Under the pieces are notes generated by a model, which was not told the DNA's origin, searched no databases, and saw only the letters and a program-made list of their open reading frames with translations. A program made the position numbers and the translations under genes. This document shows positions 1-12,500 of a stretch of 64,000 bases of DNA, in pieces; the stretch's first letter is position 1, and every line of letters starts with the position of its first letter. Source of the DNA: Pocillopora verrucosa (taxonomy: Eukaryota; Cnidaria; Anthozoa; Scleractinia; Pocilloporidae); the NCBI RefSeq assembly GCF_036669915.1, contig NC_089312.1, positions 24,312,404 to 24,376,403 on the forward strand, written 5' to 3'.

Positions 1-722
1 TGGTAACAGACTTTGCATCATCTGATTTCACAACCTTTATTGTGCTACTAGCCAAGGAAAAATGAGGGCATTTGAGATGGATGAGGACAGGGAGGATTAA
101 GTGTTTCAAGTGAGATCAGACTTCAGGGCCTCTGCAGCACCAGTTTTAAACCCTGTGCAAAATGAATCAAATATTTGTGACTTCTTCACTTAACCCTTTA
201 ACTCCCAAGTTCTCATTAGTAATTCTCCTTACTGTCTGCCATATAGTTCTTGTGATGCTAGTTTGGAGAATTTGGTATTGGATCAACTAATGATCTTCTT
301 ATTAAGATTTTTCTTAAATTACTTAATCTCTTAAATCAAATGACTTGATAAGTTAAATCAGCCAAGTGGGGGCATGTCTATCTTAGGATCAATTTCAGTA
401 TCTGAACTGCCCACCTTCCTCTTCCCTAACCCAACATAACCCTAACTTGTTATCAGTTGACTGTTGTTAGGTTGGGGGGGGGGGGGTGGGTACCCAGTTT
501 ATCAGATACTGACATTGATCTATTTATTCTACTATGAATACAACTAAGGATTTGTAAGTAGGAGAAACAGGAAACAATGAGTGTATAGTTGGAGAGGGAC
601 ATCTACATGTACAGCTCAAACGTCAGGTCCACAGATATCAATAATTAAGATTATTTTAAATTCTTCTAAATTTGCAGTTTTCTGTAGTTTTAATGACTAA
701 TGTCAGTAAAAAAAAGCCTTAC
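1..722. other. Intronic/unassigned left edge with interspersed repeat
   Basis: This stretch lies downstream of the last TBC1D15-like exon I can place, so it is probably intron of that gene running off the window. I see no further exon with confidence. It holds a degenerate dispersed repeat (about 190-345) and a run of 13 G at 474-486. Confidence 0.5.
190..345 (-). repeat. Dispersed coral-type repeat, TTAACCCTTTAACTCCCAAG end
   Basis: The segment begins with ttaaccctttaactcccaag and continues with a stretch whose reverse complement (gttgatccaatacc..., ...acagtaaggagaatta) closely matches the repeat at 8890-9092, which is in the other orientation. The same terminal motif opens the related repeat at 10539-10747. 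I recognise this as a highly dispersed repeat in stony coral genomes. No coding capacity is visible. Confidence 0.7.
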
Positions 723-3700
723 TGGTACTCGATGGGGTAGATTATCCTTTGGGAACAACTCAAGATGATCAAGAGATTTCATTAGTGCATTGTGATCCTC
801 TGTCACAACAAATAACTTGTGATTGTGTGGAGATCTGAAGTCATAAAGGCAAAGAGAAAAGCAAGATTTAGAATGCACAGATATAAAAGGACTATCTCAC
901 ATAACATAAGGCAATCCAACCTCTACATGGCATGCAATTAATTTCTTTTTTTCTGATAGTCACTCGGCTCCAAAATTTTCAAAGTGGCAGCCAATTAAAA
1001 AAATTGATCGCCACTTTTAAAGACAAAGAAAAACCTTTTTTTTACACTGTCAGTGTCGTAGATAGACCCTCTAAAATTAAGTTCTGCATGGTTCTTCAAA
1101 GTGGACACTAGGATGGATGATGTGCAACATTCAGGCTCACCGGTTTACGGTCAACTCGCCGACGGACCAACTCGCCGACACCAACTCGCCGACGTATAAA
1201 ATCGAGTAGAGACGTCGGCGAGTTGGTCGTCAATCCAATACAACTTATTAGAAGCTAAACATACAGAAAATTAAACGATATTTAGTAAAAAAACATTGGA
1301 CATTGGTGAACATCAAACAGAAGCTTAAACATCGGTGAACATTGGTGAACATCACCAATGACTATAACAGCTTAAGACGCGAACGAGTTATTGTGCGACA
1401 ACAACACCGTAAAGACTCATCATGTCAATCGCTCATATTTTTAACGAAAACGTAGCTTTCTAGACGAGATCTTTAGTAAAAAGCATTCAGGCTCACCTAA
1501 ATCCAAGATGGCGTCTAGTCATCAATCAAGATGTATATGCTGCATTTTGGAAACAAACTTAACAAGGAAGTTTGCTGTGGATTTATTGTTGCAAATCTTT
1601 TTAATTCACTATATCTCTAGGTATGGTTATGATGAAGCATTCTAGTTGCCAATTTAGTGGCTAGTTCTCAGGATTTAGTCGCCACAGCAAAAAATTTAGT
1701 TGCATTGGCGCCTGTATTAGGCACAATTTCACGCCCTGATTCTAACAAACAAATCAAAAGGGTTAATGTAAAAAAATTATGGTTGGGAAAAAAAGTTAAG
1801 ATTGAAAGATTAAAGGAAGAAAAAAACAGAATACTTGAAAGAGCGTAATAACACGTCATAGAACATGTTCCTACCTTGTAATCCATATATATCTCTGTAG
1901 GCGACGGATCATTTCACTTATACCCCCAGAGTGAAAATGGAGTGCTGGTTGAGTGGTGCCATTTTTTAACATAAATACAGCATAAGACCAGGCCAACTTT
2001 GGGTCAGAACGTCTGATAGAGTGCAACTCTGAGACATTGAAGTGAATGGCATACATGGATATCCTCTTTCTCTTCTGGACACTTCCATCTGTTTACAATG
2101 CCCACGAACAACCAAAAATAACATCAAAAAGTCATTTAGAGAACACTTTTAATGCCTTCACTGCCTGCATGACATACTGAGTATGCAACGCAATTTGCAT
2201 ATTGTGGGCCTACACACTCAGTATTTTGAAAGTTAGAGAGTAGCACTCAAATCTCTGGCACTGGAGATGTAAAACAAACTGACCTCTAAAACTCAAAACA
2301 AGTTAAGATCTTGAAAAATTAAGAATAAATCCATCTGTGTTGGTACAAGACTTCTCAGTGGAGTTGGTGGTTAAAGACCTACCATTGGCCAGTATGTATT
2401 GCGAGCTTCTGTTTTTGTTATAGTTTTCACAAGAGCAAAGCTTCTATTGTTTTCCCAAAGCTTTTGGAATAGTCAACATCAAGTTAATGGTCACCAATTG
2501 TCAATGCTATGCCTGATGCATACTGGTTAAAAATAGGTCTTTAAAAGGTGAACTGATTGGGAATATTGTAGATCCACAACTCAAGCAATTGATGCATGAC
2601 TATACTTTCATTTATTAAATACAACAAGTCAATCAAAACATGTTTGCCACAAATGCTAGTTTTGCATTTTATTTCTTACAAAAGTTTACCAACCCCGAAG
2701 CAGGTAATTCCAATGCAAAGGAGTTGTAGATTATAGGTACATCATGCAAGACAATGATTAACAAATGAATGTATACGGTCTCCTCAAAGTTGTTTAACAG
2801 TCCTAGACCCTTCCAAGGTGCAAAGTTCCTTTGACTGCTCTAAAATTCAAGTGTTTACAAACACCAATTTTGAAATTCACATGGGCCGAACTACAATCAT
2901 GTAGATGTGCTTTGTGGTTTCTAACATCAACTATCAGAGAACATAACTTGAAAAACACTTTTTTGTAATAATTAATCAAATAACTATGCTTGTAATTTAT
3001 ACAGGTATCATAAATTACCTTCCTGTTTACTTTGAGTGACAAGATCCCATTCAGAATAGTCACTTGTTTCTAGCTCAAATTCTTCTTCTTCATTCACTGC
3101 AGGCGACCAATCTACAAATGTGCTGTTTTCCTGTCAAAAATAATTAAAGAAATTATTTAACTATATTGTATTGAATATTATTTTTTTTTTAAAGGGCACG
3201 GTAACAAATCCTGCAATCTGATTGGTTCTTTACCCAGTCAGTATTTTCCTATCTCTGCCCACGGGCCACAGTAATGCTTTCATGAGTCGCCAAGTACATC
3301 CCAACTTTTGTTACCATTTTTCATAGATATATCTCGTTTTTCCGGCTGGGCAGTATTTTTAAGTAACCACTTCGGCCACTATCTCAAGCCAATAAATAAC
3401 TTATGAATCCTCTCTCTTCTCTCTCTCAAATCACTTTGGTTGACAGAAAAATATTGGTTTCAGAATTAATTTGTGTAAGCAATAGCATCATTACATTGGT
3501 TGACAAGTGGCCTATAAACCATCTGCAATTAGTTTTAATTGTTCACAAAAAATACCAAGAAAGTTAAAACGTGAGGTATTTGGTTACAGTTAACTGAACG
3601 ATGGAACTTTCATTCATTTAATATCTGAATTTTCTCAAACAATTTGTTTGTAGTGAAAGAGCGAGTCAGAGAAGTTTTAATTTCAGTTCTACAACAAATA

Positions 3701-5326
3701 TACATTCCCGGTGAGTCTTTCCAAGTCCGTTCAATTTGGACATTTGTACCCTTAATTGGACAACAGAAACTGAAGGAATTTATTGAGAAAAGGCTGCATT
3801 AAATCCCCTTGTGTCTCGTTGGAGTGTGCCATTCGAATTAAGTTTTGTGGATGAAAGACCAGATTTACAAACGCCATTGCAGCAAACAAACGAGCAAACT
3901 CTCACAACTTCAAATTAAAAAATTTGAATTTACTCAAAATTACTTTCCTCGCCGTTTCCTTAATGAACAGAGGTAAATCTTCAAACATGAATGAATCGTT
4001 GATCAGAGCAAATAATGCTTTCCATTAGATCATTGACTGTTTTTGAAGAAAACATTGTCGTGAAAGTCCTTGCCAAACTAGTTCCGTTGTTTTTTAAATC
4101 TTCTTACGCTTTTTTTTCTTACGTGCTCTTGACAGGTGTCAGATTGTGACAGATACTTGTAAAAATAATGTTTCAAAGTTTGTTAAGAAACCTTTTAAAT
4201 CACCTTTATTGTTGCTGAAATGAAAATGTTTCTGTGAGGCATCTCTCTTTAATTTGTATCACCTCTATTTTAACCAGGTGCTCGCTCAAAAATAGTTCAG
4301 TTTATGGAAGATCTTGCCGTTTTTACAGCCCTAAATCATTCGGGTTCTTTCGGAAAGAATCTTGTCAAGTTTAAAAAAGATAAACATGTTATTCACCAGC
4401 TAAGGGTCGGTCCATATGGTGAAAAACTGTGACCGAGGTCACAGTTTTTCACCATACCGACCTCCCAGCCGGCAAATAACATATATATATCATATGCAAT
4501 ACTTATTGAGTAACTAAATTGACCCTGAGAACCATATTTTAGCCAGGTCACATAGTTTGTTTTTTTTCCACAAATTGTGGGATGGCATTAACATTCCTTA
4601 CTCCATGGCAGCTTGAATGATTCATCCAATAAAAAGGGGCTTGCAACTTAAGGTCAATTCACGGGTGGAGATCAGGAAATGGTTTCATAATAAAACTATT
4701 GGAAAATAGACAACTGCAACTAAAAGTCTCCTAAGTCTTGTACAACTATAATTAGAGTGATATGGGGATTGGAGGTAAAGATGATTTATAGAACGAATTT
4801 TTAGAATATACCCCTATAAAAATCCGTTGATACGACAGGTTGGAAACAAAAAAATACAATGACAACTCTATGACTGATACTGTAAGAGGTTACAAGACAG
4901 TTTAATTGAGGAAACATCGACATCAGGCAACGGGAAATACTTTAATTTTTTTGAAATGAGTCTCCATAAAATATATCAAGGTACCATAGTAGTAAGGACT
5001 ACGTGAGAGCGAATCTTCACCTACTTTTTCGATAATTGTGACAATTCCGGGAATAATGTTGGCACCCTGTGTAGCAGTTAATACAGCAGTGTGCACGAAC
5101 ACGCCATCTTGGCTAAACACCACCTGAAGACAGTAAGTCAACAGATGACAATTAATGCGATCAATCAATGGTGGAAAATAAACTTTACGAACCAAAATCA
5201 TAAAAAAGTTCTTACGTACACCTACTAATCTTGATATTTGACCATAATTAAACTAACCTTTCCTTGGACATCGGCCGTCTGCACAGAAGAGTCCTCGCAT
5301 ATCGCAGTAGAATTCGCCGCCGCCAT
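723..5326 (-). CDS. TBC1D15: TBC1 domain family member 15/17-like Rab GAP, N-terminal part (five exons, continues beyond window)
   Basis: Five minus-strand exons join in frame: 5326-5258, 5123-5025, 3130-3019, 2088-1875 and 834-723. The start is the ATG at 5326 (MAAANSTAICEDSSV). All junctions are GT-AG and the phases agree (0, 0, 1, 2, 0). The protein follows the N-terminal half of vertebrate TBC1D15/17 in order: a VVFSQDGVFVHT strand region, VDWSP, EWDLVTQ, then LAWSYAVFMLKNG and PALHFHSGG in the fourth exon. These proteins are Rab GTPase-activating proteins; TBC1D15 acts on Rab7 at late endosomes, lysosomes and mitochondria. The catalytic TBC domain lies C-terminal, to the left of the window, so it cannot be checked. 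Introns carry repeats, including an intact terminal-inverted-repeat element at 926-1738. The gene is head-to-head with TSG101. Family assignment is strong; 15 versus 17 is not resolved. Confidence 0.85.
926..1738 (+). mobile_element. MITE-like element with CAGGGCGTGAAATT termini, copy 1, split by a nested insertion
   Basis: The left end (926, CATGGCATGCAATT) is a degenerate form of CAGGGCGTGAAATT and the right end is aatttcacgccctg (to 1738). The interior matches, in reverse orientation, the element at 12264-12718, with shared landmarks such as ctgatag, ggacactaggatggatgat, taaatccaagatggcgtctag (first 20 bases), and gcgcctgtattaggc. Removing the nested insert (about 1142-1483 plus one 14-bp duplicate) gives roughly 455 bp, the length of copy 2. 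The CAGGG end resembles hAT-type elements but the superfamily is not proven. It lies in intron 4 of the TBC1D15-like gene. Confidence 0.8.
1142..1483 (+). mobile_element. Nested insertion flanked by 14-bp direct repeats
   Basis: The segment is flanked by the direct repeat cattcaggctcacc (1128-1141 and 1484-1497), and the uninterrupted copy at 12.5 kb reads straight across this point, so this is an insertion with target duplication. The insert starts with ggtttacggtcaactcgccg, carries the motif caactcgccgac three times within about 55 bp, and has a perfect 16-bp inverted repeat (ACCAACTCGCCGACGT at 1180-1195 and its complement at 1212-1227). It ends in tttagtaaaaag. A 14-bp duplication suits a retroposed non-autonomous element, but no tRNA promoter boxes are evident. 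A relative of its left end lies at 51957. Confidence 0.75.
3186..4480. repeat. Probable dispersed repeat with long hairpin end
   Basis: The stretch starts with gggcacggtaacaaatcctg and ends near a perfect hairpin at 4415-4456. The opening and closing segments resemble a dispersed element I associate with coral genomes, but the limits and class are uncertain. No open reading frame of note is present. It lies in intron 2 of the TBC1D15-like gene. Confidence 0.4.
4415..4456. repeat. Perfect 19-bp inverted repeat (hairpin)
   Basis: The left arm TATGGTGAAAAACTGTGAC (4415-4433) is exactly complementary to 4438-4456 with a 4-base loop, cgag. Beyond a two-base interruption the pairing continues with ggtcgg versus ccgacc. 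It lies inside intron 2 of the TBC1D15-like gene. Confidence 0.95.
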
Positions 5327-6560
5327 TATTTGTATCGAAACTTGATTGAGAAAGTTTACATCATCGGTAAAGGTTAAAAATGTCCAGACTACTTATAATA
5401 AATTGAAAGAGCAAGAAAGAGCACGTCACAGTACGTAATATTTATATATATTTATGATGACTCCGTTTACACTTCAACCCACGTAGCAAACGCGAAAAGC
5501 AAGATAGTATTTCATGTAAGCTACCGTAACATTTACATAACGCAAAAAATTAATATCTCGTGCCCAGTGTCCTTGAGTGCAAATAAATAAACGGTGTTTA
5601 ACAGGTATAGGTAATCACATGATTTCGAGTACACTATGGAGTAAATAAGCACGAGTCAATTTTTTCAAAGACTAACAAAATTTACAAGTACTTATTTATT
5701 CCAAATTGCACGAGAGGAATCATGTGATTACGTATTAATAATAGACATGAAAAAATACGAGAGAGCCTATCGTAATTATGCAGAAGCAAAGCGCGTGCAT
5801 TAAGTGCTAAAATCATTTATTCAAAGTCTGCGAGCTAGTAACGTTGTGCTTTCGGTCAAAACAATCGCGTACGCTCAAAAAAATAATATACAAAGATATT
5901 TTCACATCTTTAAGGCGCAAAAAGGTTCAAAGTCCGGCTAAACAGTTCATGGAATTGTTCAGTCTGGTTTGTTACTTCTTTGCACTGAATTAACCCTCCT
6001 CTGCATTGAATTACCTGAAAACTGCAGCATTTATCTAAATCAATCAGAACTGAGTAATTTTTTCATGTATCTTATCAACGCTAATAAGTCATTTTTTAAC
6101 TGACAAGGCTGCATTTGTATCAAAAGCTTAATCAACGAGTGAATGATTTATTTTAATGAAAACGAAGTTCTATTAAAAAAAAAAAGCAATTGTGACAGTT
6201 TCTTTTAATAGTTGGTATAGTCTTTAAAAAGAATGCTAATTACCCCACGTAAATTCACAATAAATATAGAAGAGAAAGTGAACTATACATGTCGCCCGTT
6301 ATCATCCTTTTTTCCGAGAAGTAATTGAACAAAGCTAAGGATGGACACGCCAAGCCCTTCAGTTAAAGATTCAGAGAGAGACCTGAGAACGAGTGAAAAA
6401 TGTGAACTATTTGTGTTACATACATGAAAGATCATATGATGTATTTTCAAAGTCTTGCGGATGACATTTGTGGTCTTTTCCTTCAACATGGATTCTTCGA
6501 TTACCAGTTTTAGTACATAGCTACGGCCATTTGAGTTGATTTACCCAAATTCTTAAAGCT
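5327..6560. promoter_or_regulatory. Shared intergenic region between divergent TBC1D15-like and TSG101 genes
   Basis: The two start codons face away from each other, 1234 bp apart, so both promoters must lie here or share it. I see no clear TATA box positioned for either gene. The region also holds a small foldback element at 5611-5731. No coding exon is recognisable. Confidence 0.5.
5611..5731. repeat. Small foldback (MITE-like) element, about 121 bp
   Basis: The ends GTAATCACATGATT (5611-5624) and aatcatgtgattac (5718-5731) are exact inverted repeats. A second inner pair (gagtaaataagcac against cttatttattcc) extends the foldback. There is no coding capacity. It sits in the divergent promoter region of TBC1D15-like and TSG101. 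Confidence 0.7.
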
Positions 6561-9500
6561 ATGGATTTACATCTACAGAGTAAACTCGGAAAGGTTTGTG
6601 AAAATAACATATGTGTAAACAAACAAACTTAATAAGTTTTTGCATGTACCTAGTAGCAGAAAATTTTCCTTGTCAGCTCACTGTAATATTATAATATCAA
6701 TTTGCTTCACAAATGAAAAAATATCTTTCGATCATTTCTGAAAGATGTTTGAAAATATTATGAAGTGTTTGAAAAGGAGATTAATCCGTGAGAATGTATG
6801 TGGGTGCCGTATACGTTGCATTGAAAGTCTGTTTGGTATTAATGAAATACAATTATCACGTAGGCTAGCTTGTTAATGCTGAGTTCGAGGTCTATTGTGA
6901 AACTCAACGTATCAAATAAAAACCCTACTGTTTCATTTATTGCAACCTCAAATTTAGAGCCGAGTGGTAGTCACCTAAAATTATGAATACGTTCTACATC
7001 AGATTTCGTAATATTAATTTAATTCTAATTAGCTAGAGCATCAGTATAAACCAGTCATTTTCAGCCACAAAGCGTCTCAAAATCATACAGTCTATTTTCA
7101 ATTTTGATAAATTGTTTGCGAAACAAATTTGGGAGAAAAAAATCTACTAAAGCAAGAAAAATTATGCAATAAAGATAACAAGCAAACGTATGGCGAACCA
7201 ACAGTATGGTCCGAATGCATTTTGAATTTGTAAAGGGCTACTTGACTCAATGCACTCATGCCACAGAAGATGGAAGTAGTTTTGTTTGTTTTAGTTTCTA
7301 ATTTTATTCTGAAACCTTGCTGATTTTTGACAAACCAATTTTCACACTTTTTATTTTTTCCTCCTGCTGTACGGTTTCATTGACATGCTTGTCCCTCCTG
7401 TCTGAGGAATCTCCCATCTCCTGCTATCTACTGCAATGTTCCCTTCCGCTGGAATTTTTATGATGTGTTGAAAGGGACTACTGTAGCTAAAAGTAATCAA
7501 GAAAACTTACACCTGCTAGGTGTGAAATTTAACTCAGAAAGTTTGCCTACTCTGTTTTTCATGATAAACCATTTTGGGTATTATTATGTTTTCTTGCAGT
7601 ATAAACATGCAAATATTTGTTGTTCTGATGTTATGAGGGCACTGCATCAGTACCCTACCTTACTAGCAGATCTGCAAAACTTTAGTAAGTGAGCCTTTCA
7701 ATTTTGAAAGCAGTTTTTAACTGTTGGAGACAGGTTTTTTGAAAATATTTTTCTGTGTATGTGTAATTATGAACTTTTTCTGAATATTTTTGGATTTAAT
7801 ATGGTTAAAAAGCAAGTTTCTAGTTTGTTAATTAAAAATGAAATGTACAAGTACATAAACAATCCATGATACATAGTATTAATAAGCAATTTCATTATTC
7901 CATCTAGAGAGGAATCTTGAACAAAAAATATAATAATGTATATTCTCAGCAGATGACAAGTGAGACACGGTTTGATACTACTCTGATATAAAGATAGAAT
8001 GAATTTATCTGGGAAGTTACGATTCATAGACATAGGCATGTCTGATTGTCCACATTGTTGCCAGTGAACTTAAATAATTATGTCTTAAGTGATGAGTGAT
8101 TCAATTTATAACTCAAGTTGTAATGTTCAGGTTTAGTTTCCAGTACTCAATCATAAGTTTTATATTTTCTGTGATAAAACTTACAAAAATTAGAAAGGGA
8201 GACAAAAAGGTATCTGTTAAGATAATTCTTGGATGAATTGATCCCACAGCACATAATGATGGGAGAGAAGCTCGATTACTTGCCTTGGATGGAACTCTTC
8301 CTGTTGTGATCAGAGGTGAGACTTGCTGCTGCATGTTCAACTGATACAGAGACTTATATAAATATATAAATAATTATTAAACTTAAATGAGAGATGTAAA
8401 GCAGTTAATGTATTTGAGTGATATTCTCTTTATTTTTGTAATTAAATAATTATATATTCTACAACCTTTAGACTAGATAAAAGTGTTTACATGAGGTGAT
8501 AAAAACTACATGTAGGAAAGAAGTCAAAGTGTACTCACTTGAGATGTGGACTAAACATTTTAACCTAAAACATTACAACTATGAGTTGCTTCCTCATTAA
8601 CTGTTGATAGCTCTCAGTTAGGGTTAAGAAATGTACAAATTAGTTGCCCAAGTGTATGAACCACTTTTTGTTCCAGGTGTCACATACAACATTCCAGTGT
8701 GTGTCTGGCTGCAGGAGAACCATCCGTATGTTCCCCCACTTGTGTATGTCAAACCAACAAACACAATGGCTATCAAACCATCTCAATTTGTGGATTCCAA
8801 TGGAAAAGTTTACCATCCTTTTCTGCACGAGTGGACTTATGTATGTTCATTAGCATCAACTTTCATCATTTCTCTCTATAACTTATGGATTAACCCTGTA
8901 ATTCCCAGGAGTGACCAACACTGAATTACTCCCTAAAAGATCAATACTATATATGAAGCAGACAGTGATGAGAATAAAGAAAAGTATCAATTGGGGAATT
9001 ATTTGTTGATCCAATATTACTTCCTGCAAACTGACATTATAAGAATTGTTTGTAAAAATAATAGTAAGGAGAGTCATCAATAAGATCAGGAAATGATCAG
9101 GTTAGACTGCTGAAAATGCATGTTGCTTTTCTAGGATCATACATGGTGATAGGCTTGTTTTTTTTCTCAGGAATGATGATGACATGTAAGCATCTAACAG
9201 TAAGTTTTCTTCTCTTTCAGCCCAAATCTGATCTTGCTGCCTTGCTTCAGATTCTCTGTGGTATTTTTGCACAGCAGTCACCAGTTTATGCAAAAAGTGC
9301 ACCAACACCACCACAACCTAGTAGTTACAATATGCCACAACAGCCAAGCTACCTCCCTCAGTATGGTGGTTACTCCCCCAATCCGGGGGCCATGCCACCA
9401 TACCCTGTTGGAACATCTACAGGAATGCCAATGCCACAACCTGGGCCAGTCCCAGGCAAGTTTACACCAGTAGTTATGATAAAAATGTTATTTACTTATT

Positions 9501-12500
9501 TCATATTTAGCACTACATGATTACTGTTTCAAATGAATTACATATGTCAGTGATCATCTGTGAAAATATTCTGCATCATCCCTTGATCTTTATGGAGGAA
9601 GATTAAAACACTTCTCACTGTTATTCAACCTTAAATACAGAAGACTCAGTACTGAACTAGGACTCACACAACAAGACAATGGTGTCAAGAAAACCTATCC
9701 TGTCAATTGTATAGAATCAGTCATCTGAATGCAATTTAATACCACCTGAGTTTTATCAAATGGCTAACTGACAGCTCAGATAGACATTTGAATGGAGTGA
9801 CTGAGCTCAGCTCAGCAATTATTCATTTACTGAATGACTGACTGGTCAACAGAGTACATGAAGCTACTCATACAGGAAACATTGTTTTTTTTTCTTTAGT
9901 GATTAGTTTCATTTGTCTTTGTTGCTTAGGAAGCAGCCCAGGTAGACCAAGTGGTGGCAGACCTCCATATCCCCCTTATCCTCCAGGAGGTGGGTCCAAT
10001 ATGGGACCATCTAATCCCCCATACCATGTGCCAAATCATGCAAGCTATCCCCCTAGTACACAACCATCTTATTCTGGTCCAGCTGCCAGTATTCCACATG
10101 TCACTCAGGCTAATTTGGACACAACTAACAGCACAACTGCAGTGAGCAGCACTTTGAAGGATGAAGAAATTAAGCTATCACTACGGTCTGCAGTGGAAGA
10201 CAAAATAAGAAGAAGTACAAAGGCATTGTTTCAGCAAGCACAGGTATACATAATCAGATTTGTACTCACTGTAGACTGCTAATCAACATCAGGACCAAAA
10301 AGCTTTGGTGACAATTTTGCTCTGTTGTTGACTTATGTTACATTTCAGTTCATATGCATTGCAATCAGTTAGCCCACCTGTTGAGGACCACCTCAAAGTG
10401 CAAGTTTGTTTGGTAGAAAGTGTGTATTTATAAGACTACATGATTGGACCACAAGGAATCTTAGCACGATACAAATGCACTCACTAAAACCAGATCCTGG
10501 ATAGGACAGGAATGTCCTCTATTCAGCTATAGCTTTTTAACCTTTTAACTCCCAAGATCTGATTGTCAATTCTCCCCTCCAGCTGCTACATATTTCCTTG
10601 TAAATTAGTTTTGAGAATTTGTTGTAAGATCAAGGCAACAAATTCTAACTGGTAAGTGTGAGTATTCTCATTACCTTTTTGCTGAAAAATGTACAGATGG
10701 TGAATGAAGAAGTCACCTGTCAATCTCTTCTGAGAGCTAAAGGGTTAACAGGTAGTACGGAAAAATTCGTCACCTATTTTCGGCTCACTTTTTTTTTGAC
10801 AGATTGAATTAGATGAGTTGAACAGAACCCAGAATGAGTTAAAACGGGGAAGTGAAAAACTACAAGATATTTTACAGAAACTGGAAAGAGAACAGGTAAC
10901 AGCTAGAAATATGTTAAAACTTTGTGGGGAGTAAATTCACTTTCCTTCTCTCTCTATTAGTTCAATAAGCTCATTTTCAATCGCTTTCGAGAGATTACTT
11001 CGATGAATAATCATGACAACTACCGGCATATACAGAGAGTATATGCATCAAGAATTGACTTCGTTATTAAAATGTGCAGAAAGGGACAATCTCTCAATTT
11101 GATTAAATCTTTGATTAACAGTGTCTAATCAAATTTCTTAAGTGATCATCCAGTGAAACTGAGAAATTAACGGATTGAGTTGTGGCTTATTTGCCATATT
11201 ATCAATCACGCAAGGCAAGGCATATCGCTCCTCTTGCTCTGTGGATGTATAAAAGTCCACTGACATGCTGAAGCTGCGTACAAGGCTGGTACATGGCAAT
11301 GTGAAAAAGGTAGAAATTGTCTTGCTCCAGAATTCAGCGCAGCTGTCCTCAGGATAAACTAGAATTTGGAAAGTAGGTGGGTAAGGGGGAGCACTTAAAA
11401 GAGCTTGGAGAGAAGGCTGAGGTTCCGCTGATGTCTTCCAACCCTGAGCCGGAAAGTAACGTATTAGATCAGAGTAGTAAACATTTGTCAGTACATTCCA
11501 AAGTAGAATGTACACGGTCAATATTCGCGTGCTTAACCCCTGTTAAAGCCTGAAGTGTTCGAATGACCGTTCCTTGCTGGGTAACACGTAATCGTTCAAG
11601 CAGAATGCTGGAGATCCTTTCTTTCCGCCCCCCGCCCCCCCCCTCCCTTCAATTTCATTCCTCTAGGACCTGAGTGCAACACAACCAGTTTTATGTCATA
11701 GATCACTTATTAGTTAAGATTTAAATTCTCGACCGATGTCTTTTCATTCGCTTCGCAGGCGGACGTGGACAACGACATCAAATTGTTAACACAAAAGAGT
11801 GAAGAGATTTCTGAGGTTGTCAGCAAGTTAGAATCGAATTCTGAAAATCTTGAAATCGACGAAGCAGTAGTGACTACAGCACCTCTTTATAATCAGTGAG
11901 TACACATATTGGTGGTTAGAATGATGCACTGTTTACTTGTGGAACTGTTGGCTCAAAAATTGTTCTCGCCAGAATTCTCAACCTATTTGCGGAGGAGAAT
12001 GCAGTAGAGGATACAATATATTATCTCAGTGAATCTCTGCGTAAAGAAGCCATCGATTTAGAAGTTTTTCTTAAGGTAAGAAGCCTCCCGGTGATGATTG
12101 TGGCAATTTTCAGGGTAACCACAACAGACCAAAAAAATCAAAGGATAATGTCACAAGGAGTTAAAGGCGCCAGTAAGATCTTCAAGCTTTGCATCAGTGT
12201 GAGAATGATATAAAAAAAGGAATCGTATTTTTCGATTTGGAGCAGAAAATTTTCACGTAACTTCAGGGCGTGAAATTGCGCCTAATACAGGCGCAAATGC
12301 GACTAAATTTTTCACTTTGGCGACCAAATCCTGAAAATTAGTCGCCAAATTGGCGACTAGAATGTTTCATCTTAACCTTACCTAGAGATATAGTGAATTG
12401 AAAAGATTTGCAAAGACAAATCCGCCGCAAACTTCCTCGTTAAGTTTGTTTCCAAAACGCAGCAGATGCATCTCGATCGATAACTAGACGCCATCTTGGA

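Noticed and set aside
1657..1848. 63-codon plus-strand frame starting in the repeat
   Set aside because: Its first half is the right end of the terminal-inverted-repeat element and it has no splice partners; the opposite-strand exon of the TBC1D15-like gene begins just beyond.
8644..8881. Other open frames overlapping TSG101 exon 4
   Set aside because: They are in other frames of the same exon; only the UEV frame continues in phase through both junctions.
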